64,000 nucleotides of DNA from Streptomyces broussonetiae. GTDB taxonomy: Bacteria > Actinomycetota > Actinomycetes > Streptomycetales > Streptomycetaceae. The notes below the pieces were generated by a model. It was given only the letters and a program-made list of their open reading frames with translations, was not told the origin of the DNA and did no database searches. Location of the stretch: assembly GCF_009796285.1 (NCBI RefSeq), contig NZ_CP047020.1:186001-250000 (forward strand), given 5' to 3'. The position numbers and the translations under genes were made by a program. Shown in pieces: positions 8,692-18,050 of the stretch (its first letter is position 1; every line of letters starts with the position of its first letter).

Positions 8692-10086
8692 TCAGAGGCG
8701 CTTGGCCGGTGCGAGGCGGGAGCTGGCCGCAGCTGCCGCGAGGGCGATGACGGCGGCGATGAGCAGGCTTTCGCGCATGCCGGTCTGGAAGCCGGCGGGT
8801 TGGGCGAGGAGGGCGCCGAAGACGGCGACGGCGAGGGCGCCCCCGACCTGGCGGCTGGTGTTGAACACGCCGCTGGCGACGCCGGCGCGGTGGGCGGGGA
8901 CGGCGTTCAGCAGGACGGCGGTGACGGGTGGCATGACCAGGGGCCCGGCGAGGCCGACCAGGACCATGAGCGCGGCGATCGCCCACACGGGGACGGAGGC
9001 CGGCAGGAGGGCGAGCAGGAGGAGGCCGGTGGTCATGAGGGCCAGGCCGCCGACGGCGAGGGTGCGGGTGCCGGCCCGTTCGGCGAGGCGTGCGCTGAAG
9101 GGGGTCAGGGCGGCGCCGATCAGCATCATGGGCAGGAACGCGGCGCCGGTGGTCAGGGCGGACAGGCCCCGCTCCTGCTGGAGGTAGAGGCTGATGACGA
9201 ACGGCAGGCCGTAGTAGCCGACGATGAACGCGAACCCGATGACGACCGCGACGCTCACGGTGCGGGAGCGGAACAGGTCCAGCGGCATCATCGGGTGGCG
9301 GCCGCGGGCCTGTGCGGCCACGAAGGCAGCGAGTGCGGCGGCGGCGACAGCGAACGCGGTGATCACGCGCGGGGCGGTGAGGCCGGCGGTGCCGGTCTCG
9401 ATCGCCCCGTAGGCCAGGGCGCCCATCGCGACCACCGCGGTGGCTTGCCCGGTCCAGTCGAGCGGGACGCGCCGGTGGGGCGAACGCGGGGTGCGGGCGA
9501 GCAGCAGCAGGGCCGCCGCGGCGGCGGGCAGGTTGATGAAGAAGATCCACCGCCAGGACAGCTGGGTGAGCAGTCCGCCGAGCACGGGGCCGGAGGAGGA
9601 CGCCACCGCGCCGCCCATCGCCCAGATCGCCACCGCTCGCGCCCGGTGGCGGGGGTCCGGGTAGGCGTGGCCGATCAGGGCCATGGAGGCCGGCATCATG
9701 ACCGCGGCCGCCGCTCCTTGGGCGAAGCGGGCGGCGACCAGCGTGCCGAGGGAGGGGGCGAGGCCGCAGGCGATCGATGCGGCGGTGAACACCGTCATGC
9801 CCGCGGCCAGTGCGCGGCGGGCGCCGATGCGGTCGGCCAGGGAGCCGGCGGACAGTAGCAGCGCGGCGAACATCAGGGTGTAGCCGTCGACGACCCACTG
9901 CAGGCCGGTGATGCCGCCGCCGACGTCGCGCCGGATCGAGGGCAGGGCGACGTTGACGACGACGGCGTCGAAGGTGATGACGAAGAAGCCGAGCACCGCG
10001 GCCGCCAGCGCCGCACGGGCGGCGCCGCTCGGCCGGGCCGGAACGGCAGCCTCGGTGCCGGGGCGGGTGAGCGCGGTGCGGTGCAT
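8692..10086 (-). CDS. DHA2-family MFS drug exporter (14 TM)
   Basis: 464 residues with about fourteen membrane segments. The DHA2 hallmark DAVVVNVALPSI lies near residue 40, the loop 2-3 motif LADRIGARR near 85, and the antiporter segment APSLGTLVAARFAQGAAAA follows. It would use the proton gradient to expel hydrophobic compounds. ATG at 10086 was chosen over an in-frame ATG at 10164 because the family N-terminus begins there and a GAGGACC site precedes it. It lies 74 bases after the aldo/keto reductase in the same direction, so the cupin-AKR-MFS genes probably form one transcript: detoxification plus export. Confidence 0.85.
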   Translation of the reverse strand: MHRTALTRPGTEAAVPARPSGAARAALAAAVLGFFVITFDAVVVNVALPSIRRDVGGGITGLQWVVDGYTLMFAALLLSAGSLADRIGARRALAAGMTVFTAASIACGLAPSLGTLVAARFAQGAAAAVMMPASMALIGHAYPDPRHRARAVAIWAMGGAVASSSGPVLGGLLTQLSWRWIFFINLPAAAAALLLLARTPRSPHRRVPLDWTGQATAVVAMGALAYGAIETGTAGLTAPRVITAFAVAAAALAAFVAAQARGRHPMMPLDLFRSRTVSVAVVIGFAFIVGYYGLPFVISLYLQQERGLSALTTGAAFLPMMLIGAALTPFSARLAERAGTRTLAVGGLALMTTGLLLLALLPASVPVWAIAALMVLVGLAGPLVMPPVTAVLLNAVPAHRAGVASGVFNTSRQVGGALAVAVFGALLAQPAGFQTGMRESLLIAAVIALAAAAASSRLAPAKRL

Positions 10087-10160
10087 GGCGGCAGGTCCTC
10101 GTATCGGAGTGGGGGCGTCGTGGCCGGCTCGTGTCGGCGCGAGGTGGCGTTCGTCTGGCG

Positions 10161-11018
10161 TCACTTGCCGCTGTAGACGGGGAAGGCGCTGTGCTCGCCG
10201 TAGTCCACGTCGCGCAGCTCGCGCAGGACATCCATGTCATCGTGGGAGAGCTCGAAGTCGACCTCGGCGTTGGAGCGCATGTGCTCGGGGTTCGCCGTCT
10301 TGGGCAGCGACACCGTGCCCAGCTGCAGGGTGTAGCGGATGCACAGCTGGGGGACGGACACGCCATACTTCTTCGCCATCGCCTGGACTTCGGCGTTCTT
10401 CAGGATCGCGCCGTGGGCGATCGGCGAGTACGCCTCGACGAGGATTCGCTTGCTCTCGCAGTAGGCCAGCAGCTCGGAGGGGGTGTTGCCGGCGTGCACG
10501 AGCAGCTGGTTCACGTGCGGGACGACGCTCGCGCCCTCAAGGATGTTCTCCAGGTCGTGCTGCTGGAAGTTGGAGACGCCGATGGACCGGATCTTGCCGG
10601 CCCGGTGGGCTTCCTCCAGGGCACGCCACGCCTCGCGGTTGCCCTGGGCGTAGTCGCCGCCACGGAAGTCGTCCCACGGCTGCGGGCTGTGGATCAGCAT
10701 CAGGTCGACGCGGTCCAGGCCCAGCTTCTCGAGAGAGCCGTCGATCGCGGCGAGGGCCTGGTCGTAGTCCTTGATCTCCGCGGCGAGCTTGGTCGAGATG
10801 AACAGTTCGTCGCGGGGCACTCTCGAGGTGCGCACGCCCTCGCCGACGCCGCGCTCGTTGCCGTACGCCTGGGCGGTGTCGATGTTGCGGTAGCCGATCT
10901 GAACGGCCGCGCGGACCGCGTCGGCCGCTTTGTCGTCGTCGATGAACCAGGTGCCGAGCCCCAGTTTGGGGACCTCGACGTCGTTGGACAGGGTGTAGGT
11001 CTCGTCCAGGATGCTCAT
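10161..11018 (-). CDS. Aldo/keto reductase (AKR5-like)
   Basis: 285-residue NADPH-dependent oxidoreductase of the AKR TIM-barrel fold, reducing aldehydes or ketones to alcohols. The catalytic tetrad is visible: D47 and Y52 in NIDTAQAYGNE, K77 in ISTKLA, H110 in DLMLIHSP. IGVSNFQQHDLE and the cofactor segment SLPKTANPEHMRSNAEV are intact. The start ATG at 11018 overlaps the cupin stop as ATGA, implying translational coupling. The length matches the family. Confidence 0.85.
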   Translation of the reverse strand: MSILDETYTLSNDVEVPKLGLGTWFIDDDKAADAVRAAVQIGYRNIDTAQAYGNERGVGEGVRTSRVPRDELFISTKLAAEIKDYDQALAAIDGSLEKLGLDRVDLMLIHSPQPWDDFRGGDYAQGNREAWRALEEAHRAGKIRSIGVSNFQQHDLENILEGASVVPHVNQLLVHAGNTPSELLAYCESKRILVEAYSPIAHGAILKNAEVQAMAKKYGVSVPQLCIRYTLQLGTVSLPKTANPEHMRSNAEVDFELSHDDMDVLRELRDVDYGEHSAFPVYSGK

Positions 11019-11449
11019 GCGTTCGCTCCGTTCTTCGGCAGCTTCCCGTACGCCTCGTCGGTGACGGGTTCGAGCCATTCGTTGCTGACGTTCTCGCTCG
11101 GCGTGATGAAGGCGATGTGGGAGAACCACGAGTCGGCCTTCGCGCCGTGCCAGTGCTTCGTGCCTGCCGGGACGCGGACCACCGTTCCCGGCTCCATGCT
11201 GACGGCCTCCTCCCCCTCGGCCTGGTACCAGCCGCTGCCCGCCGTGCACAGCAGGATCTGATCGCCGCCTCCGGCGCTGCCATGGTGGATGTGCCAGTTG
11301 TTGCGGCAGCCCGGCTCGAAGGAGACATTGCTGACGGGAACGCTCCCCGAGGCGAGCGGAGCCAGGTAGCTCTGGCCGATGAAGTACTGCGCGAAGGCGT
11401 CGTTCTTCTCCCCGAGGGGGAAAATCTGATCGAATCCGCTGGCAGTCAT
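11015..11449 (-). CDS. Cupin-domain protein
   Basis: 144 residues forming a single small beta-barrel cupin. Metal ligands are visible in the first motif (NWHIHHGSAGGGDQ: H53, H55, Q64) and the second (VPAGTKHWHG: H99, H101). This set is like that of cupins found next to carboxymuconolactone decarboxylase and AKR genes. It lies between the CMD gene and the AKR, coupled to the latter. The substrate is unknown: aromatic ring-cleavage or quinone chemistry is plausible from context but is inference. Confidence 0.8.
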   Translation of the reverse strand: MTASGFDQIFPLGEKNDAFAQYFIGQSYLAPLASGSVPVSNVSFEPGCRNNWHIHHGSAGGGDQILLCTAGSGWYQAEGEEAVSMEPGTVVRVPAGTKHWHGAKADSWFSHIAFITPSENVSNEWLEPVTDEAYGKLPKNGANA

Positions 11450-11519
11450 TGCGTTCTCTCCTTTCGGTCCCGCACGCCCCCGGGCGTGCGGGACATCGTT
11501 GCGTCGCTCGCGCCGAGGA

Positions 11520-11840
11520 TCAGGCGGAGCGCTCGTCGGCGATCTTCTTCAGTTGCGTGATCGCGGTCATCGCGTTGGGCCAGCCGGCGTAGAAGGCCAG
11601 GTGCGTGATCGCCTCGGACAGCTCCTCCACGCTCAGCCCGTTGTCCAGGGCGACTGCGAGGTGGTAGCCGAGCTGCTCGCTGCGGTACAGCGCCGCCAGC
11701 ACACTCACGGTCACCAGGCTCCGATCGCGCGGGGAGAGCCCGGGGCGCTCCCACACGTCACCGAAGAGGACCTCATCGGTGACCTCGACGAGCTTCGGGG
11801 CGATGTGGGCCAGTTCCTGGGGCGCGGACTGCTTCGGCAT
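11520..11840 (-). CDS. Carboxymuconolactone decarboxylase family protein
   Basis: 106 residues, all-helical AhpD-like fold, with RDRSLVTVSVLAALYRSEQL and GYHLAVALDNGLSVEELSEA. The redox CxxC of AhpD peroxidases is absent, so this is the gamma-CMD type rather than a peroxidase; Y52 and H60 occupy the proton-relay positions. It is the first gene of a four-gene minus-strand set and faces the XRE regulator across a 222-base intergenic region. Confidence 0.8.
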   Translation of the reverse strand: MPKQSAPQELAHIAPKLVEVTDEVLFGDVWERPGLSPRDRSLVTVSVLAALYRSEQLGYHLAVALDNGLSVEELSEAITHLAFYAGWPNAMTAITQLKKIADERSA

Positions 11841-12062
11841 GACGGGGTGGCTCCTTGTTCGGGCGACGTGGACCGGGTAGTTCCACGGTGTGTCGGGGCG
11901 GGTTCCGCGGCAGCCGCCGCAGCCCGTGTCGGCCGGGTCCGGGCGGTGTCTGCGGCCTCTGGTGTCGAGGAAACCGCAGGTCAAGGAGCTGGAGAAGGGT
12001 CTGCTGTTACAGGTACTGACAGGACCCCCCACGTCTGCGCCGCCCGGCTTAGCGTGGAAGGC
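11841..12062. promoter_or_regulatory. Divergent promoter region of CMD operon and XRE regulator
   Basis: 222 bases between two divergent starts. It contains a repeated ACAGG element (TTACAGGTACTGACAGGACC, about 12007-12026) about 35 bases before the regulator start, a plausible binding or -35/-10 region. No perfect palindrome was found. Confidence 0.35.
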
Positions 12063-12975
12063 ATGAGCACCGAGAGCGACATCCGCGAGTTCCTGGCCTC
12101 CCGCCGCGCCAAGATCACCCCGCAGCAGGTGGGGCTGCCCGCCTACGGCGGCAACCGGCGCGTGCCCGGCCTGCGCCGCGAAGAGGTCGCTCTGCTCGCC
12201 GGCGTCAGCATCGACTACTACGTCCGCCTCGAACGCGGGCACCTCGCCGGCGCCTCCGAAGAGGTCCTCGACGCCGTCGCGAATGCCCTCCAGCTCGACG
12301 ACGCCGAACGCGCCCACCTGTTCGACCTGGCCCGCGCCGCCGCCAAACGCCCCACCCGCCGCACCCGCCGCCCCGCCGCGGCCCTCCCGGACAGCGTCCT
12401 GCGCGTCCTGGCGTCCATGACCGACTCCCCGGCCTTCATCCGCAACGGCCGCCTGGACATCCTCGCCACCAACACCCTCGGCCGCGCCCTCTACGCCCCC
12501 CCTGTTCCCCGACCCCACCGCCCGCACCACCAACATCGCCCGCGCTCAGTTCCTCACCCCCGCCGGCCGCGACTTCTTCCCCGACTGGGAAATCGGCGTC
12601 AACACCACCGTCGCCCTACTGCGCACCGAGGCCGGCCGCGCCCCGCACGACACCGAACTGACCGGGCTGATCGGCGAGCTCGTCACCCGAAGCGACGAGT
12701 TCCGCACCGCCTGGGCCAAGCACAACGTGCGCCTACACCACACCGGCCGCAAAGCCTTCCACCACCCCGCCGTCGGCACCCTCACCCTCGACTTCGACGC
12801 CATGGAACTACCGGCCCAGCCCGGCCTGACCCTCACCGCCTACAGCGCCGCCCCCGGCACCCCCGACCACGACACCCTGCAACTCCTCGCCGCCTGGGCA
12901 GCCACCGAGCACCCGTCAGGCGCAGACGAACTCCCCACCATGTCGTCAACTGACATCACCTCTGACAGGCATTGA
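12063..12975 (+). pseudogene. XRE-family regulator with MmyB-like ligand domain, frameshifted
   Basis: The N-terminal helix-turn-helix (about residues 10-70) contains GGNRRVPGLRREEVALLAGV and SIDYYVRLERGHLAGASEEV, standard for this Streptomyces family. The MmyB-like domain then starts (SPAFIRNGRLDILATNTLGR). At about 12496-12502 a run of seven C shifts the frame. Removing one C continues as LYAPLFPDPTARTTNIARAQ through to FHHPAVGTLTLDFDAMEL and a stop at 12975. These regulators usually control the divergent oxidoreductase or export genes, here the CMD-cupin-AKR-MFS set. A homopolymer indel is a common assembly error, so the gene may be intact. Confidence 0.75.
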
Positions 12976-13358
12976 TCACGCCAATCCGGCATGGCCCGTG
13001 CTGCCCGGAATCATGAGTTGTTCGATTCCTGCAGTGGGTCGAGTGCTGTCCAAACTCGTGAACAACTGCTGTCGGTTCTCGTGAACAGAGCCACCCACCC
13101 TGGCCTTTTATGCCGGACTCCATGCCCCGTTCGATATTAGCTACGGGTGTGTGCGCACTGTGGCCTGCCCTGGTGTGCTGACGTGGGGTGTCCCGAGTAG
13201 CGTGGAGAGGAGGCTGTACTGAACGGCTGCCTTTCACCAATATCGCCCTCGCCCTCACGGCCGTTCACTGCTGGTCGGACGTGGTACTCACTTGCCCGGA
13301 TCGGGCGCTGAATGGCCGTGAAGGGTGGAGTTCCGATACAAGTGCTAGCGAGGCGATC
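12976..13358. other. Intergenic region holding the right repeat copy
   Basis: 383 bases between the XRE regulator and the hydrolase. It contains the inverted repeat at 13041-13100. No protein-coding gene was recognised in the rest. The upstream part of the long frame into the hydrolase (13188-13358) lacks family similarity and is not taken as coding. Confidence 0.45.
13041..13100 (-). repeat. Right copy of an inverted ~45-bp repeat
   Basis: Read on the minus strand, this has GTTCACGAGAACCGACAGCA then TTGTTCACGAGTTTGG, matching 8545-8597 with about five mismatches. It also contains an internal tandem echo, AACTCGTGAACA and TTCTCGTGAACA, about 24 bases apart on the plus strand. Confidence 0.6.
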
Positions 13359-14186
13359 ATGGCCTTTTCCGCTGCCAAGGACGGCACACAGATCTACTTC
13401 AAGGACTGGGGGGCGGGTCAGCCGGTGGTGTTTTCCCACGGCTGGCCACTGATCGCGGATGCGTGGGATCCGCAGCTGAAGCTGATGGCGGACAACGGTT
13501 TCCGGGCCGTGGCCCACGACCGACGTGGGGGCGGGCGGTCCGACCAGCCGTGGATGGGCAACGACCTGGACACGTATGCCGACGACCTGGCGTCGGTCCT
13601 GGAGAACCTTGATCTCCAGGACGCCATCCTGGTCGGTCACTCGACGGGCGGCGGAGAAGTGACGCGCTACATCGGCCGACACGGCTCGAGTCGCGTTTCC
13701 AAGGTGGTTCTGCTCGGCGCGATCCCTCCGTTGATGCTTAGGACGGAAGCGAACCCGGAGGGGCTGCCGATCGAGGTCTTCGACGAGATCCGGCAAGGTG
13801 TGCTGACGGACCGGTCCCAGTACTACAAGGATCTCAGCGCTCCGTTCTACGGTGCCAACCGCGAAGGTTCGACCGTGTCGCAGGGGACCCGTGACGAGTT
13901 CTGGCTGTGGAGCATGACGGTAGGCGTCAAGAGCGCCTACGACTGCGTCAAAGCGTTCTCTGAGACTGACCTCACGGAGGACCTCAAGGAGTTCGACATC
14001 CCCACGCTGATCATTCACGGCGACGACGACCAGATCGTGCCCATCGTGGCATCCGCGAAAAAATCGTCACAAATGGTCAAGGACGTGACCTTCAAGGTCT
14101 ACTCCGGTGCTCCGCACGGACTGTCGATGGTGCCGGAGTTTACGGGACGGTTCAACAACGACCTCCTTGAATTCGCACGCGGCTGA
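13359..14186 (+). CDS. Alpha/beta hydrolase, non-heme haloperoxidase/arylesterase type
   Basis: 275 residues. The nucleophile elbow GHSTGGGE places Ser95; the oxyanion loop is FSHGWPL (about 26-32); acid and His lie in [10 protein letters not shown] and GAPHGLS. This matches cofactor-free chloroperoxidase/arylesterase-like proteins, which hydrolyse small esters and can make peracids. ATG at 13359 was chosen over the in-frame upstream start at 13188 because homology begins at [18 protein letters not shown] and a GAGG lies upstream. It is followed 85 bases later by a SnoaL-like pseudogene. Confidence 0.85.
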   Translation: MAFSAAKDGTQIYFKDWGAGQPVVFSHGWPLIADAWDPQLKLMADNGFRAVAHDRRGGGRSDQPWMGNDLDTYADDLASVLENLDLQDAILVGHSTGGGEVTRYIGRHGSSRVSKVVLLGAIPPLMLRTEANPEGLPIEVFDEIRQGVLTDRSQYYKDLSAPFYGANREGSTVSQGTRDEFWLWSMTVGVKSAYDCVKAFSETDLTEDLKEFDIPTLIIHGDDDQIVPIVASAKKSSQMVKDVTFKVYSGAPHGLSMVPEFTGRFNNDLLEFARG

Positions 14187-14270
14187 CCGACCAGGTGTCG
14201 TTTCACCGGTCTTCCCGCGTTCACGCGGCCGGCGCCAGACCACTGGCAGGCGCGAGCCCGAGGAATGCCC

Positions 14271-14687
14271 ATGTCTCAGCAAACGAACATCGCCGCACAG
14301 ACCGCTTTCGCGGAGGCGGTCATCACCGGCGACCTCGCGGCCCTCGACGAGATCGTCGCACCCGACTTGATCGACCATGATCCAGCCCCAGGACAGCTGC
14401 CGGGGCCCGACGGGTAAAAGGCCATGTTCGCCGATCTGCGGGCAGCCTTTCCCGACCTGCACGTCGCGGTGGAGCACCTGGTGGCCACCGACGACGAGTT
14501 GGCCTTTGCCTACACCATCACCGGAAAGCATCTGGGGCCGCTGATGGGACGACCGGCGACCGGCAGGAAGGCAAGCTACCGGGGCATGCAGATCAGCCGC
14601 TTCGACAACGACGGAAAGCTCGTCGAACGCTGGGGCCGCAGCGACGAACTCGGCATGCTACGCCAACTCGGACTCACCGAGGTGTGA
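14271..14687 (+). pseudogene. SnoaL-like polyketide cyclase/ester cyclase with in-frame stop
   Basis: The frame encodes a complete SnoaL/NTF2-fold protein: TAFAEAVITGDLAALDEIVA, then after residue 48 KAMFADLRAAFPDLHVAVEH and GRPATGRKASYRGMQISRF. A TAA at 14415-14417 interrupts it exactly where a residue would sit between GPDG and KAMF. Reading through would give about 138 residues, the usual size. It sits between the hydrolase and the FAD monooxygenase, both plausible partners in tailoring, but as sequenced it is nonfunctional. Confidence 0.75.
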
Positions 14688-14880
14688 CCCCAACAGCGGG
14701 ATTTCCGATGGCGCCGAGAACAACCAGCTCGCACGCGATCGGCCACCGTTCCTATCCATGCGGTGCCGAGAGGACGCTTCAGGCCGGCGGAATGTTGAGA
14801 TCATCGGATGGTAAACGATCAGGTGCGGGGGCCGCCGGCTCAACGAGCGAGTCCGACAAGTGGGGCCGATACTGACAAAT

Positions 14881-16389
14881 ATGGATGCTGGCAGCGGGCC
14901 GGTTCGCGGCTCTTCGGGCCAACACGGAGCATCAGTGGTGGATGTTCTAGTGGTCGGGGCCGGGCCAACCGGGCTTCTGCTGGCGGGCGACCTCGCCGAG
15001 TCCGGGGTCAACGTCACGCTGGTGGAACGGCGCGATCACGAATCCAACCTGAGCCGCGCCTTCAGCATCCACGCACGAACCATGGAAGAACTCGACGCCC
15101 GGGGCCTGGCCGACGCACTACTCGCTCTCGGCTCACCGGTCCAGGCGTTGCATCCGTTCGGCCGCATCAGCATCGACTTCTCCGGTCTTCGCACACGCTT
15201 TCCGTTCCTGCTAATTGTTCCCCAATGGCAGGTGGAGCGCCTTCTGCTGCGCCGGGCCGAGGAAGCGGGGGCGACGATAGTACGGGGAACCCGGGTTACA
15301 GGGATACGGCAGGACCCGGGCGGCGTGGACGTGGAGACGAAACATCCGGACGGTGCCACGGCCACGCTTCGAGCGCGCTACCTGGTCGGCACCGACGGAG
15401 CGAGCAGCACCGTCCGGCAGAGCCTGGGCATGCCGTTCCCCGGCAAGTCGGCCATCCGCTCCGTGATGCTGGCCGATGTACTGCTTGAACGCGCCCCTGA
15501 CGAAGCTTTCAATTTCGCCTCGAACCAGCACGGCTTCACCTTCTTCGCGCCGTTCGGGGACGGCTGGTACCGGGTCATCGCCTGGGACCGGCAACAGCAG
15601 CAGCTGCCCGACGATGCGCCGGTCACGATGGAGGAGGTCCGGGACATCACGAGGCGAACCATCGGTGACGACCTCGGGATGCACGATGCCCGTTGGGTTT
15701 CCCGCTTCCACAGCGACGAACGACAGGTACCCCGCTACCGACAAGGGCGTGTCTTCCTGTCGGGCGACGCCGCGCACGTCCACTCGCCCGCCGGGGGTAT
15801 GGGCATGAACACCGGGATGCAGGACGCCGCCAACCTCGGCTGGAAACTGGCAGCCGTTGTGCACGGCTGGGCTGATGACGAGTTGCTGGACAGCTACCAC
15901 ACCGAGCGCCATCCGGTGGCCCGAAGGGTGCTGCACGTCAGTCACGCACTCCTCACGGCCGTCATCACCGGGTCACCGGCAGTCCGCGCGTTGCGCACCT
16001 CGTTGGCCGCCATCGCGCACCGGCTACGTGTCATAGAGCCGCGTGCATCCCGCAGCATCTCCGGCATCGGGATCACCTACCCCGCACCCCGGGGCTCCCA
16101 CCCACTTGCCGGGCGCCGCGTACCGGACCTCCGACTGGCAGGGGAACCAGCACGGCTGTATGAGGCCCTGCGACAAGGCACGTTCGTACTGGTGGGCCGC
16201 GACACCGCCGCAGTCGCCGCGCCGTGGGAAGGACGGGTGGTGACCGCCTCCCCAGCAGCCGGCCTGCGCCCCACGCTACTGGTCCGACCCGACGGTTACG
16301 CCGCCTGGGCAGCCAAGGACCCCGATCCCGACGAGGTACGCGAGACCTTGACGCGGTGGTTGGGCGAGGTGGTCGGACAAATCCCTTAA
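14881..16389 (+). CDS. FAD-dependent aromatic hydroxylase (PheA/TfdB-type)
   Basis: About 502 residues, class A flavoprotein monooxygenase using NAD(P)H and O2 to hydroxylate aromatic or polyketide substrates. Motifs: GxGxxG in VLVVGAGPTGLLLAG near residue 22-36, DG motif in YLVGTDGASSTVRQS near 163-178, GD motif in GRVFLSGDAAHVHSPAGGMG near 285-305. It has the full C-terminal thioredoxin-like region typical of the family. Start: ATG 14881 is taken; GTG codons at 14937 and 14940 are possible. An IS5 element inserted directly at its stop codon (TAA 16387-16389 is also the target duplication), leaving the coding sequence intact. Confidence 0.85.
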   Translation: MDAGSGPVRGSSGQHGASVVDVLVVGAGPTGLLLAGDLAESGVNVTLVERRDHESNLSRAFSIHARTMEELDARGLADALLALGSPVQALHPFGRISIDFSGLRTRFPFLLIVPQWQVERLLLRRAEEAGATIVRGTRVTGIRQDPGGVDVETKHPDGATATLRARYLVGTDGASSTVRQSLGMPFPGKSAIRSVMLADVLLERAPDEAFNFASNQHGFTFFAPFGDGWYRVIAWDRQQQQLPDDAPVTMEEVRDITRRTIGDDLGMHDARWVSRFHSDERQVPRYRQGRVFLSGDAAHVHSPAGGMGMNTGMQDAANLGWKLAAVVHGWADDELLDSYHTERHPVARRVLHVSHALLTAVITGSPAVRALRTSLAAIAHRLRVIEPRASRSISGIGITYPAPRGSHPLAGRRVPDLRLAGEPARLYEALRQGTFVLVGRDTAAVAAPWEGRVVTASPAAGLRPTLLVRPDGYAAWAAKDPDPDEVRETLTRWLGEVVGQIP

Positions 16390-16480
16390 CACCGTGTCCT
16401 ACATGGTCAGTTTGAGGAGGCGTTTGTAGCAGCAGAGCGTCGCGGCGAGGCCGAGAAAGACACCTCAGGCGCTTAGCATG

Positions 16481-17710
16481 TCAAGCTGCAGCGGCGAGGT
16501 TGACGGGGAAAGCAGTGTGTTCGTCGAACGGTTTTCGGTGCTGGAGGCAGTGGTAGAGCTGGCCGAGCATGCGGTTGAAGAGGTTCCTCTGGGCGGCTGC
16601 GTGCCAGTCTCCGTGCTCGTCACGGCGCCTGCGGTAGTGGGTCTTGGCGCCTGGTGAGGCGGTGATCGCGGAGAAGGCCCAGAGGTAGCCGGCATGGTTG
16701 AGCCGGTCGTTCTTCACCCACCGGCGCGTGATGCTCGACTTCTTGCCGGAGGCTCTGGTGATGGGGGAAGCCCCGGCGTATGCCTTCAAGCCGCGAGCGT
16801 CGGCGAAGCGGTTGTGGTCGTCTCCGATCTCGGCGAGCACCCGGGCGCCGAGCTGGATGCCGAGTCCAGGGAAGCTGAGGATGATCTCAGCGTCCGGGTG
16901 CTGAGGGAAAGCTTCCTCCACCGCCTCGGACAGATTGTCGGCCGCGGTGCAGGCGGCCTGCAGCTGGACCAGGAGCGCGAGCATCTGCTTGCCGAGCGCG
17001 TCCTCGACCAGCGGGGGCTGGTGGGCCCAGTCGGCGCGGAAGACGTCCCGGAGTCGTTCGGCCTCGGCTTCGATGCCGCGTTGGCGGCCGGCGCGCTTGA
17101 GCGCGGCCTGCAGCTGCTTGCACGTCAGCCGCGATGCTCGTGCTGGTGTCGGAGCCGCCCTGAGGAGCTCTTGCGCTTCTCGACGGCACAGGCCGTTCTT
17201 CCAGGGCTCGAAGGCGGCCAGCGCGCATGGATAGTACTCGCGTAACAGGGAGCGGAGCTGGTTGGAGATCTGCTGCCGGTTCCACGTGGCGTCCTGCTGA
17301 GCCCTGGCGAGCACGGCCAGGGCTCGGGCCAGGTCGCTGTCCTGCGGCAGCGGCCGGTGTGCGTGCATGTCGGTGCGCAGGATATTGGCCAGGACCAGGG
17401 CGTCTCCGGGATCGGACTTCTTGCGGGAGACGCTATGCCGGTCGCGGTAGCGGGCGGCAGCCATCGGGTTGATGGCGAAGACCTGCCGCTTCCCGGTGCG
17501 CAGCACGGCGACGAGCAGGCCACGGGAGGTCTCGATCGCGACCGGGATCGGGTTATCCGCGGTGTCGCCGTACTCGGCGAGCAGGTCCAGCAGGATCTTG
17601 TATCCGACCGCGTCGTCGGTGATGTGCCGATTGGCCAGTAACCGGCCACTGTCGTCGACCAGGGCGACGTCGTGCGTGCGTTCAGCCCAGTCAATACCGC
17701 AGTAGATCAA
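16481..17710 (-). CDS. IS110-family transposase (DEDD recombinase)
   Basis: 409 residues. The N-terminal RuvC-like DEDD domain starts MIYCGIDWAERTHDVALVDD (first Asp at 7); AIETSRGLL and RKKSDPGDALVLANI supply further acidic residues. The C-terminal transposase-20 domain contains LSFPGLGIQLGARVLAEIGD and AYAGASPITRASGKKSSITR with the conserved Ser. Known IS110 recombinases use a bridge RNA to join donor and target. It is closely related to the copy at 29015-30241. The frame is intact, so it may be active. Confidence 0.93.
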   Translation of the reverse strand: MIYCGIDWAERTHDVALVDDSGRLLANRHITDDAVGYKILLDLLAEYGDTADNPIPVAIETSRGLLVAVLRTGKRQVFAINPMAAARYRDRHSVSRKKSDPGDALVLANILRTDMHAHRPLPQDSDLARALAVLARAQQDATWNRQQISNQLRSLLREYYPCALAAFEPWKNGLCRREAQELLRAAPTPARASRLTCKQLQAALKRAGRQRGIEAEAERLRDVFRADWAHQPPLVEDALGKQMLALLVQLQAACTAADNLSEAVEEAFPQHPDAEIILSFPGLGIQLGARVLAEIGDDHNRFADARGLKAYAGASPITRASGKKSSITRRWVKNDRLNHAGYLWAFSAITASPGAKTHYRRRRDEHGDWHAAAQRNLFNRMLGQLYHCLQHRKPFDEHTAFPVNLAAAA

Positions 17711-17769
17711 GGTCTTTTCCCTCCGCTGTGCCGTTCCGGCTGGTCACGAGCTCATGCGGGCCACGCAGC

Positions 17770-18050
17770 GACCTAATCCCAGGACTCAGCCCTTCCGGCC
17801 GGTCGGCCACCTCAGTAGCTGTTCGCGGCACCAGCTCGCCCCGCGGGCCTCGGTCTCTTCGGGAGCTCGGTCAGCTCGGGCCCAGGGAGAGGTCACCGCG
17901 GGGTGGGCTCGCTCCACCAACACCAACGAGTGAGCCAGGCGCGGGTGCTGACGCTCGACGGCGCTGGACGGCGCCGATCTTTCTCCAGGCATCAAGGCCC
18001 GGCCAGGTACAGGCGTTCGCCCAGCACCGACGAGCACCAACATCCGTGCT
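17770..18050 (-). ncRNA. Candidate bridge RNA of the first IS110
   Basis: This noncoding segment lies upstream of the transposase, inside the element. In RNA sense it contains UACCUGGCC (plus 18001-18009), identical to the left target flank TACCTGGC plus the core C. It then has the linker GGGCCUUGAUGCCUG and GAGAAAG (17979-17985), which pairs with the right target CTTTCTC. Further on come CUGAGGUG (17808-17815), matching the element's right end, and GGGAUUAG (17773-17780), pairing with core plus left end CTAATCC. This order (target loop, then donor loop) is that of IS110 bridge RNAs. The ends of the transcript are not defined. Confidence 0.75.
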
